From: Pyrus communis
Lineage: Eukaryota > Streptophyta > Magnoliopsida > Rosales > Rosaceae
Assembly (NCBI RefSeq): GCF_963583255.1
Contig: NC_084819.1
Coordinates: 12,244,471 to 12,308,470 of the forward strand
Direction of reading: 5' to 3'
DNA length: 64,000 nucleotides
Position numbers and translations under genes: made by a program. Under the pieces are notes generated by a model, which was not told the DNA's origin, made no database searches, and saw only the letters and a program-made list of their open reading frames with translations. Shown here piece after piece: positions 10,601 through 21,645 of the stretch (position 1 is the stretch's first letter; each line of letters opens with the position of its first letter).

Positions 10601-12190
10601 AGTTTCAAAGTGAACTACAGCTTTATACATAAATAGTCCAGGCATCCAACATCCGTCTTCTTCATTTTTCACTTGTGTCTGACCACCACCACGATACAAC
10701 AACTGCTATGCTTGGCTAGTCACACTCACCAATGGCAGCCATGACGAACGAGACGATGGATGATGCCACTGTGGCTACCACTCTACATGAACCACTTTGG
10801 AAATCTGTGAAACTTAAATGGGGTTATGCATCAATGTCACCTAGAGAGAGATGGAGTAAAATGGTAAAGTAATATTTCTCAATTATATTTTTGTGTGTTA
10901 TCAATACTTTATTATTGATAATATAATACAATTTTGACTACTAACTATTTTGATTAGTGTTGTAGATTGTAGCATGCGATTTTTGATATCCATATTACTT
11001 TGCATATACATAAGAATGCAAAGCAAGAAAAAAAGTTGTGCGTTGTGTCAAGTGCTCACTTGTGTAAAGTGTTTGAGTTGTGAAGATGCTCAAGGGCTGG
11101 AGAATGCCTTGAATATAAAATAAAGAACCTTGTATATGTCAGGTGTCGAGGGAAGTGCTTGAATATACAATTGGGCGTCGGAGGAAGTGCCTATATAATA
11201 AAGTGGAAATTGAGAATTTAATTATGAAAAATTGGGTTTAAGGGATGAACGGGAGTTAACTCATATTCTAAGGTATTCGGAGCCAAGTGGTATAAGCATG
11301 GTATGGGACGTGCAGGCTTAGATGCCTTAGGTATATGTTAGCAGGGTTTGAAGGGAGTGAGTACATTCATGCACCTTATTTGCATATATTTTATGCTTTT
11401 GCAAGAATTGTCACATTTTAGTTATTATTTTGTTGGTAGTTTCGGTTGTAAAGTAATTTGTACACTATTTTATTCCGCTGCGTGTTCAATAAATTTTATG
11501 TATGTAAAATTTTGTTATACGATGTATTGAGTAATCGTTACAAATTATTTTATTTTATTTTCTCCCATATCTTGGTTGTAGAATTTATTTCTATAGCTAA
11601 GATATGTCTCACACCCACTTGTGAATAGTCTTTATTCACGGGTTGGAGCGTGATAGGCTGAGGTCCCACACACCTAGGTCTTTTCGGCCACCCATCGGAG
11701 CCCAACAACTCTTTTTCTCATCCAAGGGCTCTGATTCATTGGGTTCAAGGTTCAAATTGTTTTTTTGTTGTAATTTATATTTATAAATTTATTGAATCCA
11801 ACGGCTGAGATCGAATATGATCAAATCTAAAGGTAAAAAAAAAAAAAAAAAAAAAAAATCTAACAATCCAAATTTAAATCCAATGGATAAAATAATTAAA
11901 AAATTATTTAACTTAAAATTCACCTAAAAACCACTATAAATACCTATGTATTTGTTCAAACATTCACACAAAATTCCCTTTTCTCCTACAATTCTTCCAA
12001 TTTTTCTTTCTATCATCTTCCAAAATCCCATGTATTTGTTCATGTGTTTTGTGTTTATATATCTCTATCATGTGGTTCATATTCTTCCATAACGTTTCAT
12101 GAGTTTCATGTGTCGATTTAGTGATTTTTCAATGTATCAAAATTTAAATATTTTTAGGTCAAATTGTTCATAAAATTAATTTAGGATAGT

Positions 12191-12191
<1 letters not shown>
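10601..12191. other. AT-rich DNA with no supported gene
   Basis: Includes an A-homopolymer near 11836-11858 and a stretch at 11580-11710 with moderate GC. No ORF resembles a protein I know. Ends in the (AT)n run at 12192-12240. Confidence 0.4.

Positions 12192-12240
<49 letters not shown>
12192..12240. repeat. (AT)n microsatellite
   Basis: Uninterrupted AT dinucleotides of about 48 bp. Confidence 0.95.
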
Positions 12241-12243
<3 letters not shown>

Positions 12244-12283
12244 GAAAAAGTTCCTAAAATAAAAAATTAGCCTAAATTCATTT

Positions 12284-13303
12284 TGACACACCTCGACCTG
12301 GAATATCCACCTGGACTCCGAATCGGGCTATGTTGGCTGACAACAGGAAGGTGACGAAGCCATAACGTGTAGTGATGTGGAGAGTGTGAATAAATTTAAA
12401 CCTAAAAGTGTCTAAATGTAAGAGTGCACAAGTGAGCTGGATTGACCCCAATGATGTCAAAGCATAAGTAAAGTACAGTAAAAGTAGGATAACAATTATA
12501 CCATCGGAGGTACTCTCCTATACCAACATTTTCCAAGAATCCTTGTCAACCCAAAAACTCTGCTACTAAAACCTGGAGGGGCGAAAAAAATAAAGGTGAG
12601 TGGGCCTAAAAATAAAGCTTTGTAAAAACCTTTTTGAAAACGTAATAACCCCTCGCTGTAAAACAAGTATATATAACATACTTCTTATAATATGAAAATA
12701 CTTACCATAGCCAGCTATATCTCAAGAATGCAATACATCACAAGATTTCGTAATCAAACACATAACATCACGCAATCACAATATCTCGCATAAATGAAAA
12801 TATCATATCGAGTGCTCATCGACATATGTTGACACACGAGTTCATGCAAAGGTATTCTAACATGAACAAGATTGGGTGTAAATAAATGATTTATGCTCTA
12901 GTATTACAATCATGTGAAGACTGACACTATACGCATCACATACGAGTCCTAATTGCCTATAGTGATTTAGGACAGGATTGGCACCTACAATGGATCCAAA
13001 GTGAGCATACACGTGAAGACTGGCCCTGGCCTAGCCGAGAACTAACACCAGTGTAGCACACGATGAGTAGTAAACGTAAATATGGTATGCCACAGTAATT
13101 CGATAATTCTAGTCACATAATATTATTCATAGCTGTGAATCTAATTAAGGCATTCCCTTTATAGTAAGCTTACATGTGCATCCCGTAAGATTATTTCATA
13201 ATTTCCCAACAATACGACATTTCTAATAAAAGTTAATTTAATTATGGCATCACATAGAAAATTCATTATTAAGTATGTATCGAAACTAAATACACACACA
13301 CAC

Positions 13304-13340
<37 letters not shown>

Positions 13341-14817
13341 AAAGGCATACTCACATATACTTGCGAGGTTGCAGCAGTTCGAACTAGGAAAGCGGAGTCT
13401 TCGATAGTAATCACACATAAGTATAATACTAGGACCCCGTTAGTAAAACTCAACGAAAACGATTAAATTTGGGAAAATAGAGTGCAGATTTGGAATCAGG
13501 GCATCGAGATAATATGAGAAGGGTCCTCGGCAATTTTCATAAAAAGTCAACGGTCAACCCCTAAAAAGTCAACTGAGCCCCCGAGACGATCAACTACATT
13601 AAAACTTTAAAATTTCACTAAACATATGTCAAAAACGGACTCCGGGCGTCGAAATTAGCTTATAAGGGTTTTTGAGAAAATTTCGAAGAGGTCAACGCAA
13701 GGAATACTCTAGAAAATATTCCAAGAAATATTTCAAATCCATTCGGAAATAGGTCGGGTTGAATTCAGGTTAGGGTTAATGGGTCACAGGTTTGGGCCCC
13801 TTCACGGATCAGGTTTTGAGTCTTTTTTGTTTTCTTTTTTTTTTTTTTTTTTTTGTACCGGGTCGGGTTAGCCTGCTTGGGCTCGTGGGTTGCACCCGCT
13901 GGACTCAACATAGAAGAAGGCCGTATCTGGGCTAGTTTGGTCGGGAAACTTCCCGAGCTTTGATTTGGGTTCAAAACTCAATCATTTTCAATGATTCAAA
14001 AACCAAAATGAAAAAAGGACACTAGGAACAAGAATATACCATAGTGGTTTCTCGCCGTGGCCGGAGTTGGTCAGAAATGGCCTGCCAAAATCTCGAGCTC
14101 CGTCAGAAACTGAGAAAATAACCTCCCTGGATTATCTCTATATCAATTCATCATCAAAACACATAGGGAATTCAACACATTTACTCAGAACATCACAAGT
14201 AATCAGTTTAAGGTCATTGAAGCCTTACCTTCGCCGTAAAGGTGAGATTCTCGCCTAAAAATTTAAGTTTAAAACAGAGCTATGTGTGAGCCTTTGCGCA
14301 CTCTTTCTGTAACCCAAAGCTTAGATTAAGTTTGTAGGGTAAGATGATGGTGGTCTGGTAGTGTGTCAACCCTGTCAGAAACAACGACGGTAGATGATGG
14401 TGGTCGGGTTTAGTTCACTACATTGTGCAGTGAGTGCAATAGAGAGTTAAAGAGAGAGGTTAGAGAAAAAGAGTGATGAGGTGGCAGCGAAAGAGAGGAA
14501 GAGTAAGGTGAGAGGGAGAAAGGTGAAAGAGAAATCCCGAGAGATTTGGAGACACAGAAGAGAGGGGAGAGAATGGGGTGTGGGCCCTATTGGCTCACAA
14601 AACAAGGTCACAAAACACAAAACAAAAAAACCTTTTGTAAATGTAAATTTACTAAAATACCCTTGGTATTTGGTGTTTTGTAAAATCTTCATCGTATCTT
14701 CGAATTCAATTCTGCTTGCGCCTACGCGTTCTTAACATCAAGTACTACAAGGATATGCTAAGAGAATGTTTCGCACACCTCATGAAATGGCGGTAAAATT
14801 AGGAACGAGTTGTTACA
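12284..14817. mobile_element. large LTR-like unit, 2.5 kb, probably a solo LTR
   Basis: Starts TGACACACCTCGACC and ends GAGTTGTTACA. The flanking 5-mers are CATTT (12279-12283) and CATTC (14818-14822). Similar ends and internal order occur at 57415-59752 (for example 'aacctggaggggc' followed by 'gtgagtg' and 'aaagctttttaaaacc') and, more loosely, at 39244-43309. TG..CA ends with 5-bp duplications point to LTRs of a retroelement family with very long terminal repeats. No gag, protease, integrase or reverse transcriptase is visible. An AT microsatellite (about 13308-13335) and a poly-T tract (13834-13854) lie inside. Orientation is undetermined. Confidence 0.6.
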
Positions 14818-14821
14818 CATT

Positions 14822-14940
14822 CTATAATCTAGGGCTAAAAATTTAACCCAGAAGAGTTGGAGCAGAAAAGCTGTTTTTGGATTAATACCTAATTTTCAGG
14901 GCTAAAAATTTTAGGTTTTAACCCAAAAATTGAAGATGTC
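14822..14940. repeat. short element remnant with inverted motifs
   Basis: 'gggctaaaaatttaaccca' and 'gggctaaaaattttaggttt' with 'aacccaaaaatt' occur close together, partly as inverted copies, next to 'agagttggagcag'. This looks like a degraded MITE related to the motifs near 9490. Confidence 0.3.
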
Positions 14941-15235
14941 ATACATATATGACAAATGGATTATATATAACTATCATGATTTCATTGAAAATTCTTGTAC
15001 CAAGTGAAAATTGGGTGGGATATTGTTACTATGTAATTTGAGATTATTGCTAGACATAACAAGGCGAGTTGTTAGATGGCAATTCAAGACAATTGATTAT
15101 AGATAATAATTGGATGGGGTATTGCTACTATGTAATTTGAGTGATTTTATTTGTAATTTTAATTTGATTGGATTTTTCGTTTTGTTGTTGAATTATTAGA
15201 TTTTTCAAATTTTGTATTTTATTCATGTTTTTTTA

Positions 15236-15838
15236 TTAGGATGTATTCGTATTTAATACATTAGTAGTAGGGAGCAGCGATAATGATGCTTGCTTTCGTA
15301 TTTTTTTGGGTAAATTACAATGAACTACCTCAATTATTGGGTCATTAACAGTTTCATATCTCGTCTTTAAAAGTTTCAATGTCATACCGTATCTACGAAT
15401 TTGTTGCAATGTCATACCTTCCGTCATTTTGTCTATTAATTCTTTGTTAAATGCTGACGTGTCTTGAAGCGAGACCCACTTTTTTGCGCCGTTCTTGAAC
15501 ACGCCTGACCTGACAAAAACCCCATCTGGGTTCAGGTTGACCTCACTATTTCGCGCGTCTGGGTGCAGATCGACAGAAGGAAGGGGATTCATGGGCAAGA
15601 TGGAAGGATGTGGAGATGGATGAAGATAGGGTGACAGTGGGGTGGTGAAGGAAGGTTGGGGGTGTTGGGGGGGGGGGTGGGGGGAACATAGGTGGATGGG
15701 GAAGAACAGAAGAAGAAGATACGGATGTTGGCGTGGGTGGGGAAGGGGTCGAGGGTTGCAGGGAAGGGATTTGGGTGTTGGGTGGGATAAGGGGGCGGGG
15801 GAAGAAAGGGTGAGGGAAGGGATGGGTCCCCATGCCAA
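15236..15838 (-). pseudogene. 200-codon open frame across the Mutator-like element
   Basis: The minus-strand frame has a Pro/Ser/His-rich N-terminal half from low-complexity DNA. The middle part contains LPSVDLHPDARNSEVN and NPDGVFVRSGVFKNG, which looks more like ordinary protein. The C-terminal part is translated TIR sequence and runs out of the element on the left. I do not recognise the middle part. It may be a captured host fragment, as in the sister element, or chance. It is not likely to be a functional gene. Confidence 0.25.
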
Positions 15839-16073
15839 AAAAAAATGATTTTATTTTTTTTAATTTTTTAATATTTAATTAATTAATTTTTTAATAGAAA
15901 ATGGGTCCGGTCACTTGCCACGTCAACATTTTAACGGAGGAATTGACAAACAACTGACGAAATGTATGAAATTGTAACAAATTTGTAGATAAAGTATGAC
16001 ATTAAAACTTTTTAAATACGAGGTATGAAACTGTTAATGACCAATAGTTGAGATAATTCTGTGTAATTTACCT
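15308..16073. mobile_element. Mutator-like element, second copy
   Basis: Has the same termini as the element at 5033: 'gggtaaattacaatgaac' on the left and 'gtgtaatttacc' on the right, with inner TIR motifs 'gtcattaacagtttcat', 'aatttgttgcaatgtcat' and 'gccacgtcaacat' inverted. The flanks are TATTTTTTT on both sides (15299-15307 and 16074-16082), matching the 9-bp duplication of Mutator elements, although in low-complexity DNA. The interior is GC-rich and differs from that of the first copy. Confidence 0.65.
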
Positions 16074-16218
16074 TATTTTTTTTAAGTGCCCAATAAAAAA
16101 TGTTATAATTAAGGGAATGGGTTGATTATAAAAAGAAAAATAATTTTAATTTTTTTGGGTACTTGACTTTCGGCTTTAGTGAGTCAATGGCATATTTGTA
16201 AATAAATGGATGTTTCTT

Positions 16219-16390
16219 ATGAGTAATGTTAGAGAGCCTAGATTTGTAGATAAAATTTTGTAAAATAAATGACATAAAAGTTGATGATTGGATTATTACT
16301 TAAGGATTGATAAACATGCTTAATTTTATTGGCGACACATCATTTAGGTTGTAAATTTCTCTACAAAATTATTCTTCCTAATATTACCCT
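16219..16390. mobile_element. MITE-like element
   Basis: 'gagtaatgttagagagcc' on the left and 'attcttcctaatattaccc' on the right are imperfect inverted copies. The AT-rich interior ('ggcgacacatcattt') has no ORF. Boundaries are approximate. Confidence 0.45.
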
Positions 16391-16463
16391 TATGTTATTA
16401 TAGAATTAGGCTGACTACTTCAGTGGCATTTTTGTAATTAAAACGTGATAGATTTGGGCTAAA

Positions 16464-16635
16464 AGAGAGATTTTTCAATGTGATCGGTACACAGAGTGCT
16501 ACATCACATATCACTATATAAATTGTGAGATATATGTGTTAAAAGTTTAATAATTTAAAATATAAAATTTATCATCACTTATATAAAAACACGTGGTATA
16601 CCCTCCATGTTGCTGGTCACAACTCAAAATTTATC
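16464..16635. mobile_element. hAT-type MITE with perfect 8-bp duplication
   Basis: Starts AGAGAGATTTTTCAATGTG and ends 'gctggtcacaactc' 'aaaatttatc', an imperfect inverted repeat. GGGCTAAA occurs exactly on both sides (16456-16463 and 16636-16643), the 8-bp duplication typical of hAT. A second copy lies at 54136-54305. Length 172 bp, no coding capacity. Confidence 0.75.
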
Positions 16636-16662
16636 GGGCTAAAGGAGATAGGATTCTGTTAG

Positions 16663-16881
16663 GGACAAGGATTGTCTGCCCTCTCACTTCCAGTGCCCTC
16701 CCGTGCCCTCCTGTTTGTGTGGTCACGGTTAAGCTACGTCAACATTTTATATTACTATTCATTTTTGTCTTATTATCTCTATAAAAAATAATATAAAATG
16801 TTAAAATGGCTTAACTGTGACCACATAAAACAAGAGGGCACGGAAAAACATCGAAAGTGGAAGGTCATACAATCCTTGTCC
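16663..16881. mobile_element. Mutator-type MITE with 9-bp duplication
   Basis: Left arm 'ggacaaggattgtctgccct' and 'gtggtcacggttaagc'; right arm 'gcttaactgtgaccac' and 'catacaatccttgtcc'. The flanks are TTCTGTTAG (16654-16662) and TTCCGTTAG (16882-16890), a 9-bp target duplication with one mismatch. Length 219 bp, arms about 80 bp, no ORF. Confidence 0.75.
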
Positions 16882-16890
16882 TTCCGTTAG

Positions 16891-18472
16891 GGTCATGGAC
16901 TCAAATTTAATTTGGAGCTTGGGTGTTGGCCTGTGATTCCAGCACGTGGGCATAATATTAATTTACTCAAAATGTCTACTTGACGAGAAGATGTTGTGTA
17001 AGATGATCCATGGTGGTGGGCTATGGCTGTTGTGTTGTGAGACACGAATGAGACCCGTTGAACATAAAAAATAAATAAATAAATCAAGGGTGCGGTGAGG
17101 AAATTTTTGTGTGTTTAGAACGCGCACAGACACGTGGTCTAGATGTCATATCCTAAAATTTCTCCTACTAGACTAATTTGTTGTTAGATTGTATACATCA
17201 GCGTTGGTACGATCTCATGTGGCAATGACAAGAGAAAATTAGAATTACATGCCTCATTTTAAACATTTATAGATTAAACATTCATTCATTTTTAACTTTA
17301 GATTTAGGTGCTTTAACTTTTGATTAAACAATCTATTCCACGTAGATTCCTAATTTAGATTTTTTCAAATTTATTTTAAATTAATTTCTCCACTAGAAAT
17401 GCCTTCAAATAATATTTATTTATTTAATTTATTATCTTTATCCTTTCCTCAATTTAAAAATTCAATAATATCCAAATAAATAATAACCAAATTAATTGAG
17501 GACCGAGAGACTTAAATTATTAAGAACTTTCAATAGGATAATATATATAAATCGTTTCTAACTTGGTACAATCTTTACTACTGTAAGCGTTAATATTCTT
17601 TCTCATTCTCTATTTTCTTCGTTAGAATTTAACTACGATTTAGGTGAAATTAATGTACCATCTTTCTTAACAAAAGCATTAAAATGTACCAACACAACTT
17701 ATTTTTAAATTAAAACGTACCTATGCCGAATTGAAAATCTTCATAGTAAATTAAAATGTAATCATGCTGAATTAAAATATACCCATGTTAAATCAAAGTG
17801 TACTGATGGATTTTAGGTACGGTTATTTTAAATGTACGAATATGTATGTTTTAGTAACTTTCTATTTTGTTGTTTGTATCTACATTTTATATGTGTGTAT
17901 TATGTATTTGCCAATTATTTAAGGAAAAAACTTTTGCAAGTTGTCTTTTAGGTACATTCCATGAGTCAAGATAAAACACCAGTGTTATATGAGTATTGGA
18001 AGATTTCAGATTTTCATAATTTTATGAACTAATGACAATTTTTAAAATTGTAAATGCACGAATAATGAAAAGAAAACGAGATAATTTTCCAAAAGGAAAT
18101 AATATAAAATGAAATTAATAATCCCCAAATTTATAGGAGAATGTTTTCAAAATTTTAAAAGAAACAGATGTTTAGTCTAAGTAATTAAAAAACAAGACAC
18201 CTATATCAAAACGTCCCCCAACTAGGGAAATTGATGCCATATCCCTTTTATTTCTATTTGTTAAAGATCAAAGGTTCTATTTAATACATATTTGGAAAAA
18301 TGTTTAGTTATTGTTCACATTACATGTATATTAATATTAATTAGCCTTTGTGGATAAACTCATAAAAGCAATGAGTTCTAAGCATTATAACATGCAATAA
18401 AACTATGATTAATACTTGCATTCTCCTTTTGGAGGAACAAGCCATTCTCCTGTTTACAAATAACATACCGTT
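16891..18472. other. AT-rich DNA, no gene
   Basis: At about 17660-17815 the motif 'aaaatgtacc' with 'attaaaa' recurs at intervals of about 20-30 bp as a degenerate short tandem repeat. Nothing else is supported. Confidence 0.45.
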
Positions 18473-18755
18473 GTTGAAAAACTTCATAATTAGAATTGTT
18501 CAATCTGTTGATTTTCATTTAAAAATTATTTCTACAAAAATTCATTCGAATTAGAGATCGTTTAGTCATCCATACGTATCAAAATAAATCACCGGTGTAA
18601 GTACCAAGTAGCATATCAATGGTGAACTGTTCAATTATTTGGTACATTTGGATGATTAAACGATCTCCAATCTGAATAATTTTTTTGATAAGGATGATCT
18701 TTAAATGAAGATTAAGAGATTGAACAGTTCAATTATGAAATTTTTATGATTATGA
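18473..18755. repeat. long hairpin (foldback) of about 280 bp
   Basis: The left arm holds 'acttcataattagaattgtt', 'gattttcatttaaa' and 'agagatcgtttagtcatcc'. The right arm holds 'ggatgattaaacgatctcc', 'tttaaatgaagat' and 'gaacagttcaattatgaa' in inverse order. Arms are roughly 100-110 bp with a 70-bp loop. It could be a MITE or a hairpin-RNA source; no transposon ends can be fixed. Confidence 0.55.
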
Positions 18756-19639
18756 TACATTATTTGCAAGTGAGAAAATAGACTCATCTCAAAGCAAGAA
18801 TGCAAATATTATCCTATAACTATTTAGATATACAAGACTAAATTGTCATAGCCCTTTTCTTTTAATTTAAATTTAGCCAGTCTCTCGAACTTGTTCCATC
18901 TATTCAAAACATCTCTCTCAATCTCTCTCTGACCCAATTTACAGTCTTTGTACGAAACTTTCAAAATTTCAAGGGCGGCCATGATCTCAAGTCTCAACTT
19001 CCTATACTCTGAGGTGTAACTCCAGCAAGTTGGATCTGATCATCTGAGAGCTAACTCGATTGATTTTAAAACCCCTAATTAACAATATGGCTACGCAACA
19101 TGCATTGACCCTAACGTCTGAGTCATTTTTTTAATTCGCGTTGATAACAGCTTAAGCTTTACCTAGATTAATTAACTTTTAACCACTATGGACCTCAGTA
19201 GTTGGAGACGAATTTTAAACATGTATTCCACACAGTACATTATGGATTCCATTCTTAACGCTGGTGAATCACACGATGGTAGTCAGGTGAGACTGAAATG
19301 CCTTTATAAGTCTTTCTGACCCAAGTGAACAGTAATAGTGAAACCATCAAACTGGTATCTTTTTTAGATTAATCAACTTTTCATTTTCATTTTTTTGTTT
19401 GACTAAAGTTATTATATTCCAATTATATAATATTACATCCACAAGCTGGCCTTGGCATGTACGTCGACATATATAAAGTTGATTAAAATAAAGGGTATGC
19501 TGCAATACTGGACAAATGATACATGTCATTCACAACATAAAATTAATGGACAAAATTGTTTGATGAGAAATTCAGAAATGAAGGAGAAAAGTGTCGAGCA
19601 AATTAAGTCTGAGTAAAAGATGATTTATATAATTTTTTT

Positions 19640-19925
19640 TATTTGGTCTTTTGAGATTTGAAATTAATTCATTGAGTTTGAGTTTATTGATCATTAATCA
19701 TTTTAGTTATTTTGTGAAAAATCTTTGTTAAAATAATGATCAGTGACAAAAATATCATCAATAACAAATAATATGCCAAAATAATTTAACAAAGATCTAG
19801 TGTGTTTTTGTAATTATCTTCCTTATTTAATGAATTTTTTTTTTTTAAAGAATAACCAAAATTATTGACGATGAACAGACTCAGAGACTAATTCTATCGA
19901 TTTTAAATCTCAAAAATCAAAACGA
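19640..19925. repeat. foldback element, about 285 bp
   Basis: 'ggtcttttgagatttgaaat' and 'aattcattgagtttgag' on the left are matched on the right by 'cagagactaattctatcg' and 'ttttaaatctcaaaaatc'. The centre also pairs ('aaaatctttgttaaaat' with 'aatttaacaaagatc'). Probably a Mutator-type MITE; ends not resolved. Confidence 0.45.
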
Positions 19926-20195
19926 CAAGTTATGTTAATTTCAGAGATTATTTTGATTAAAAACTTAATACTTCTCGACACCACACATGCATACTATTAA
20001 CCGAAAGAGACATGACACGACTAGCTCAAAATCCAGACGGCAAAATTTGCGGCATTCAAAACGAGAAATTATGTTAATTTCAAAGATAATTTTGCCTAAA
20101 AGTTTAATATTTTTCGACATCACATATGCATGCTATCAACCGAAAGAGACACGACACGACTAGCTCAAGATCCAAGTGGCAAAATTTGCGACATT
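19920..20195 (+). repeat. 138-bp tandem duplication
   Basis: Two adjacent copies, starting at 19920 ('aaacgacaagttatgttaat') and 20058 ('aaacgagaaattatgttaat'), share 'accgaaagagaca', 'cgacacgactagctca' (second copy) and 'ggcaaaatttgcg'. They differ at several positions, so the duplication is not recent. No function is apparent. Confidence 0.75.
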
Positions 20196-20320
20196 CAAAT
20201 AGTTATTCCATGCATAATAATGTAAATTGTACTTATAGTACTTGTAGTTGACACTGCTAGAGACAGGTAGCATCACCCAGACACAGTTTTGATATATAGG
20301 CAAGCCGGGGAAGGATTGTT

Positions 20321-20325
<5 letters not shown>

Positions 20326-20394
<69 letters not shown>
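20326..20394. repeat. poly-T tract of about 69 nt
   Basis: Uninterrupted run of T. True length in the genome is uncertain, as assemblers handle such runs poorly. Confidence 0.9.
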
Positions 20395-20679
20395 CCATTT
20401 CCTTCTTTTTCTTTTTATTTAAACTGTCATAATTAAATCACGTTAATATATTATATTAATTTTTTATAAAAAATATAAAATAAAATAAAATAGAGAATGT
20501 TAGAAAATGAGATGAAAATGAGTGAAAATAGAAGATGAGGGAATCCTAATAAAAAGCCAAGCCAATGCTACTTGCATATTTGACTTTTGATAACAGCTAT
20601 ATTAAAATAGACAAGAATTATATTATATATGTTCTGTACATTTGACCTTTGATGGCAGCTTTTTTCAGGTTATAGTATA

Positions 20680-21392
20680 GAAAGTACGGCTGGGCATTTG
20701 AAAAAAAACAGCCGTTTCGGGTTTTTTTTAATTTTTTAATTTTTTAATTTAATTTAATTTAATTTTTAAATTTTTGGTGGTTTCATCCAACTGCACCAAT
20801 CTTAATTAGTTTGGCAAATGGTTTTTAAAAAATTTCGGATGCGGTTAACCGAATCGACCCATATATACTTATTTATTTTTATAATCATAACTAATACGTA
20901 TAGTAATATAAATAATTAGTTATTTACGAGTTACTTTGTATCCATCATATAAAAATAAAATATGATTAGTTTAAGAGTCCATTTTCCTTTCATTCAAAAA
21001 ACAAATAGCAAAAAGAAAAGACAACCTTTATGTGCCAAAGGCAGAGAGGAATGACATTATGAAAGGAAAACAAGGTCACCATTTGGAGAAGGTAGTAGCT
21101 GCTCTTTGGTGCTCTCCTTGAGCTGCATCATTTGTGTTTTTCTTTGAGCAATCACTCGTATTGGTGCTACGTTCTGTAGCTTTTGGGAAAAGAATTTGTT
21201 ATGTATTTTCGTCTTCACACAAATCGAAAATCTATCCAAACCAACCCGTCACTGTGGGTTAACTACCTTTATCGGTTTTAGACCCAGCTTGACCAGTTTT
21301 GGTTTGCAATTTTGGCCCAACCAACTAGGTCGGTTTGGTTTCAGTTTTGACCCAAAACCAATCCAAAACAACCCACGCCCACCCCTAATAGA
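20680..21392. mobile_element. possible non-autonomous DNA element with a gene-like fragment
   Basis: Left 'ggctgggcatttg' and right 'cccacgcccacccc' flank stretches rich in 'cggttt' and 'accgaa' motifs that appear in opposite orientation at the two sides (for example 'aaccgaatcgaccc' and 'ggtcggtttggtttc'). Between them, 21057-21180 read on the minus strand gives FFSQKLQNVAPIRVIAQ and further protein-like residues, ending in a stop at 21057. I do not recognise the fragment. The whole assignment is tentative. Confidence 0.3.
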
Positions 21393-21645
21393 AAATAATT
21401 ATGCATTTGCATTCTTGTATGAGCTTGAATACCACTAATTCTCCTCCTTCGACAACTAGTTATTTAATCTATTAACATTATCGTTTGTTAATACGGAGAG
21501 TACTATAAATTTTATGGTACACCATCTAACTTCAACATATATATACATGAGGAAAAACAATGTACAAATACCAATGGATGATTTTGCATTTTAGGGTTCA
21601 AAAGAATGCTTTAATGGTGGAGCAAGAATAGGGAATTGTATATAG

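Noticed and set aside
14447..14735. Overlapping frames on both strands of 81 and 84 codons
   Set aside because: They lie within the 2.5 kb LTR-like unit, are Lys/Arg- or Phe/Ser-rich and show no homology that I recognise.
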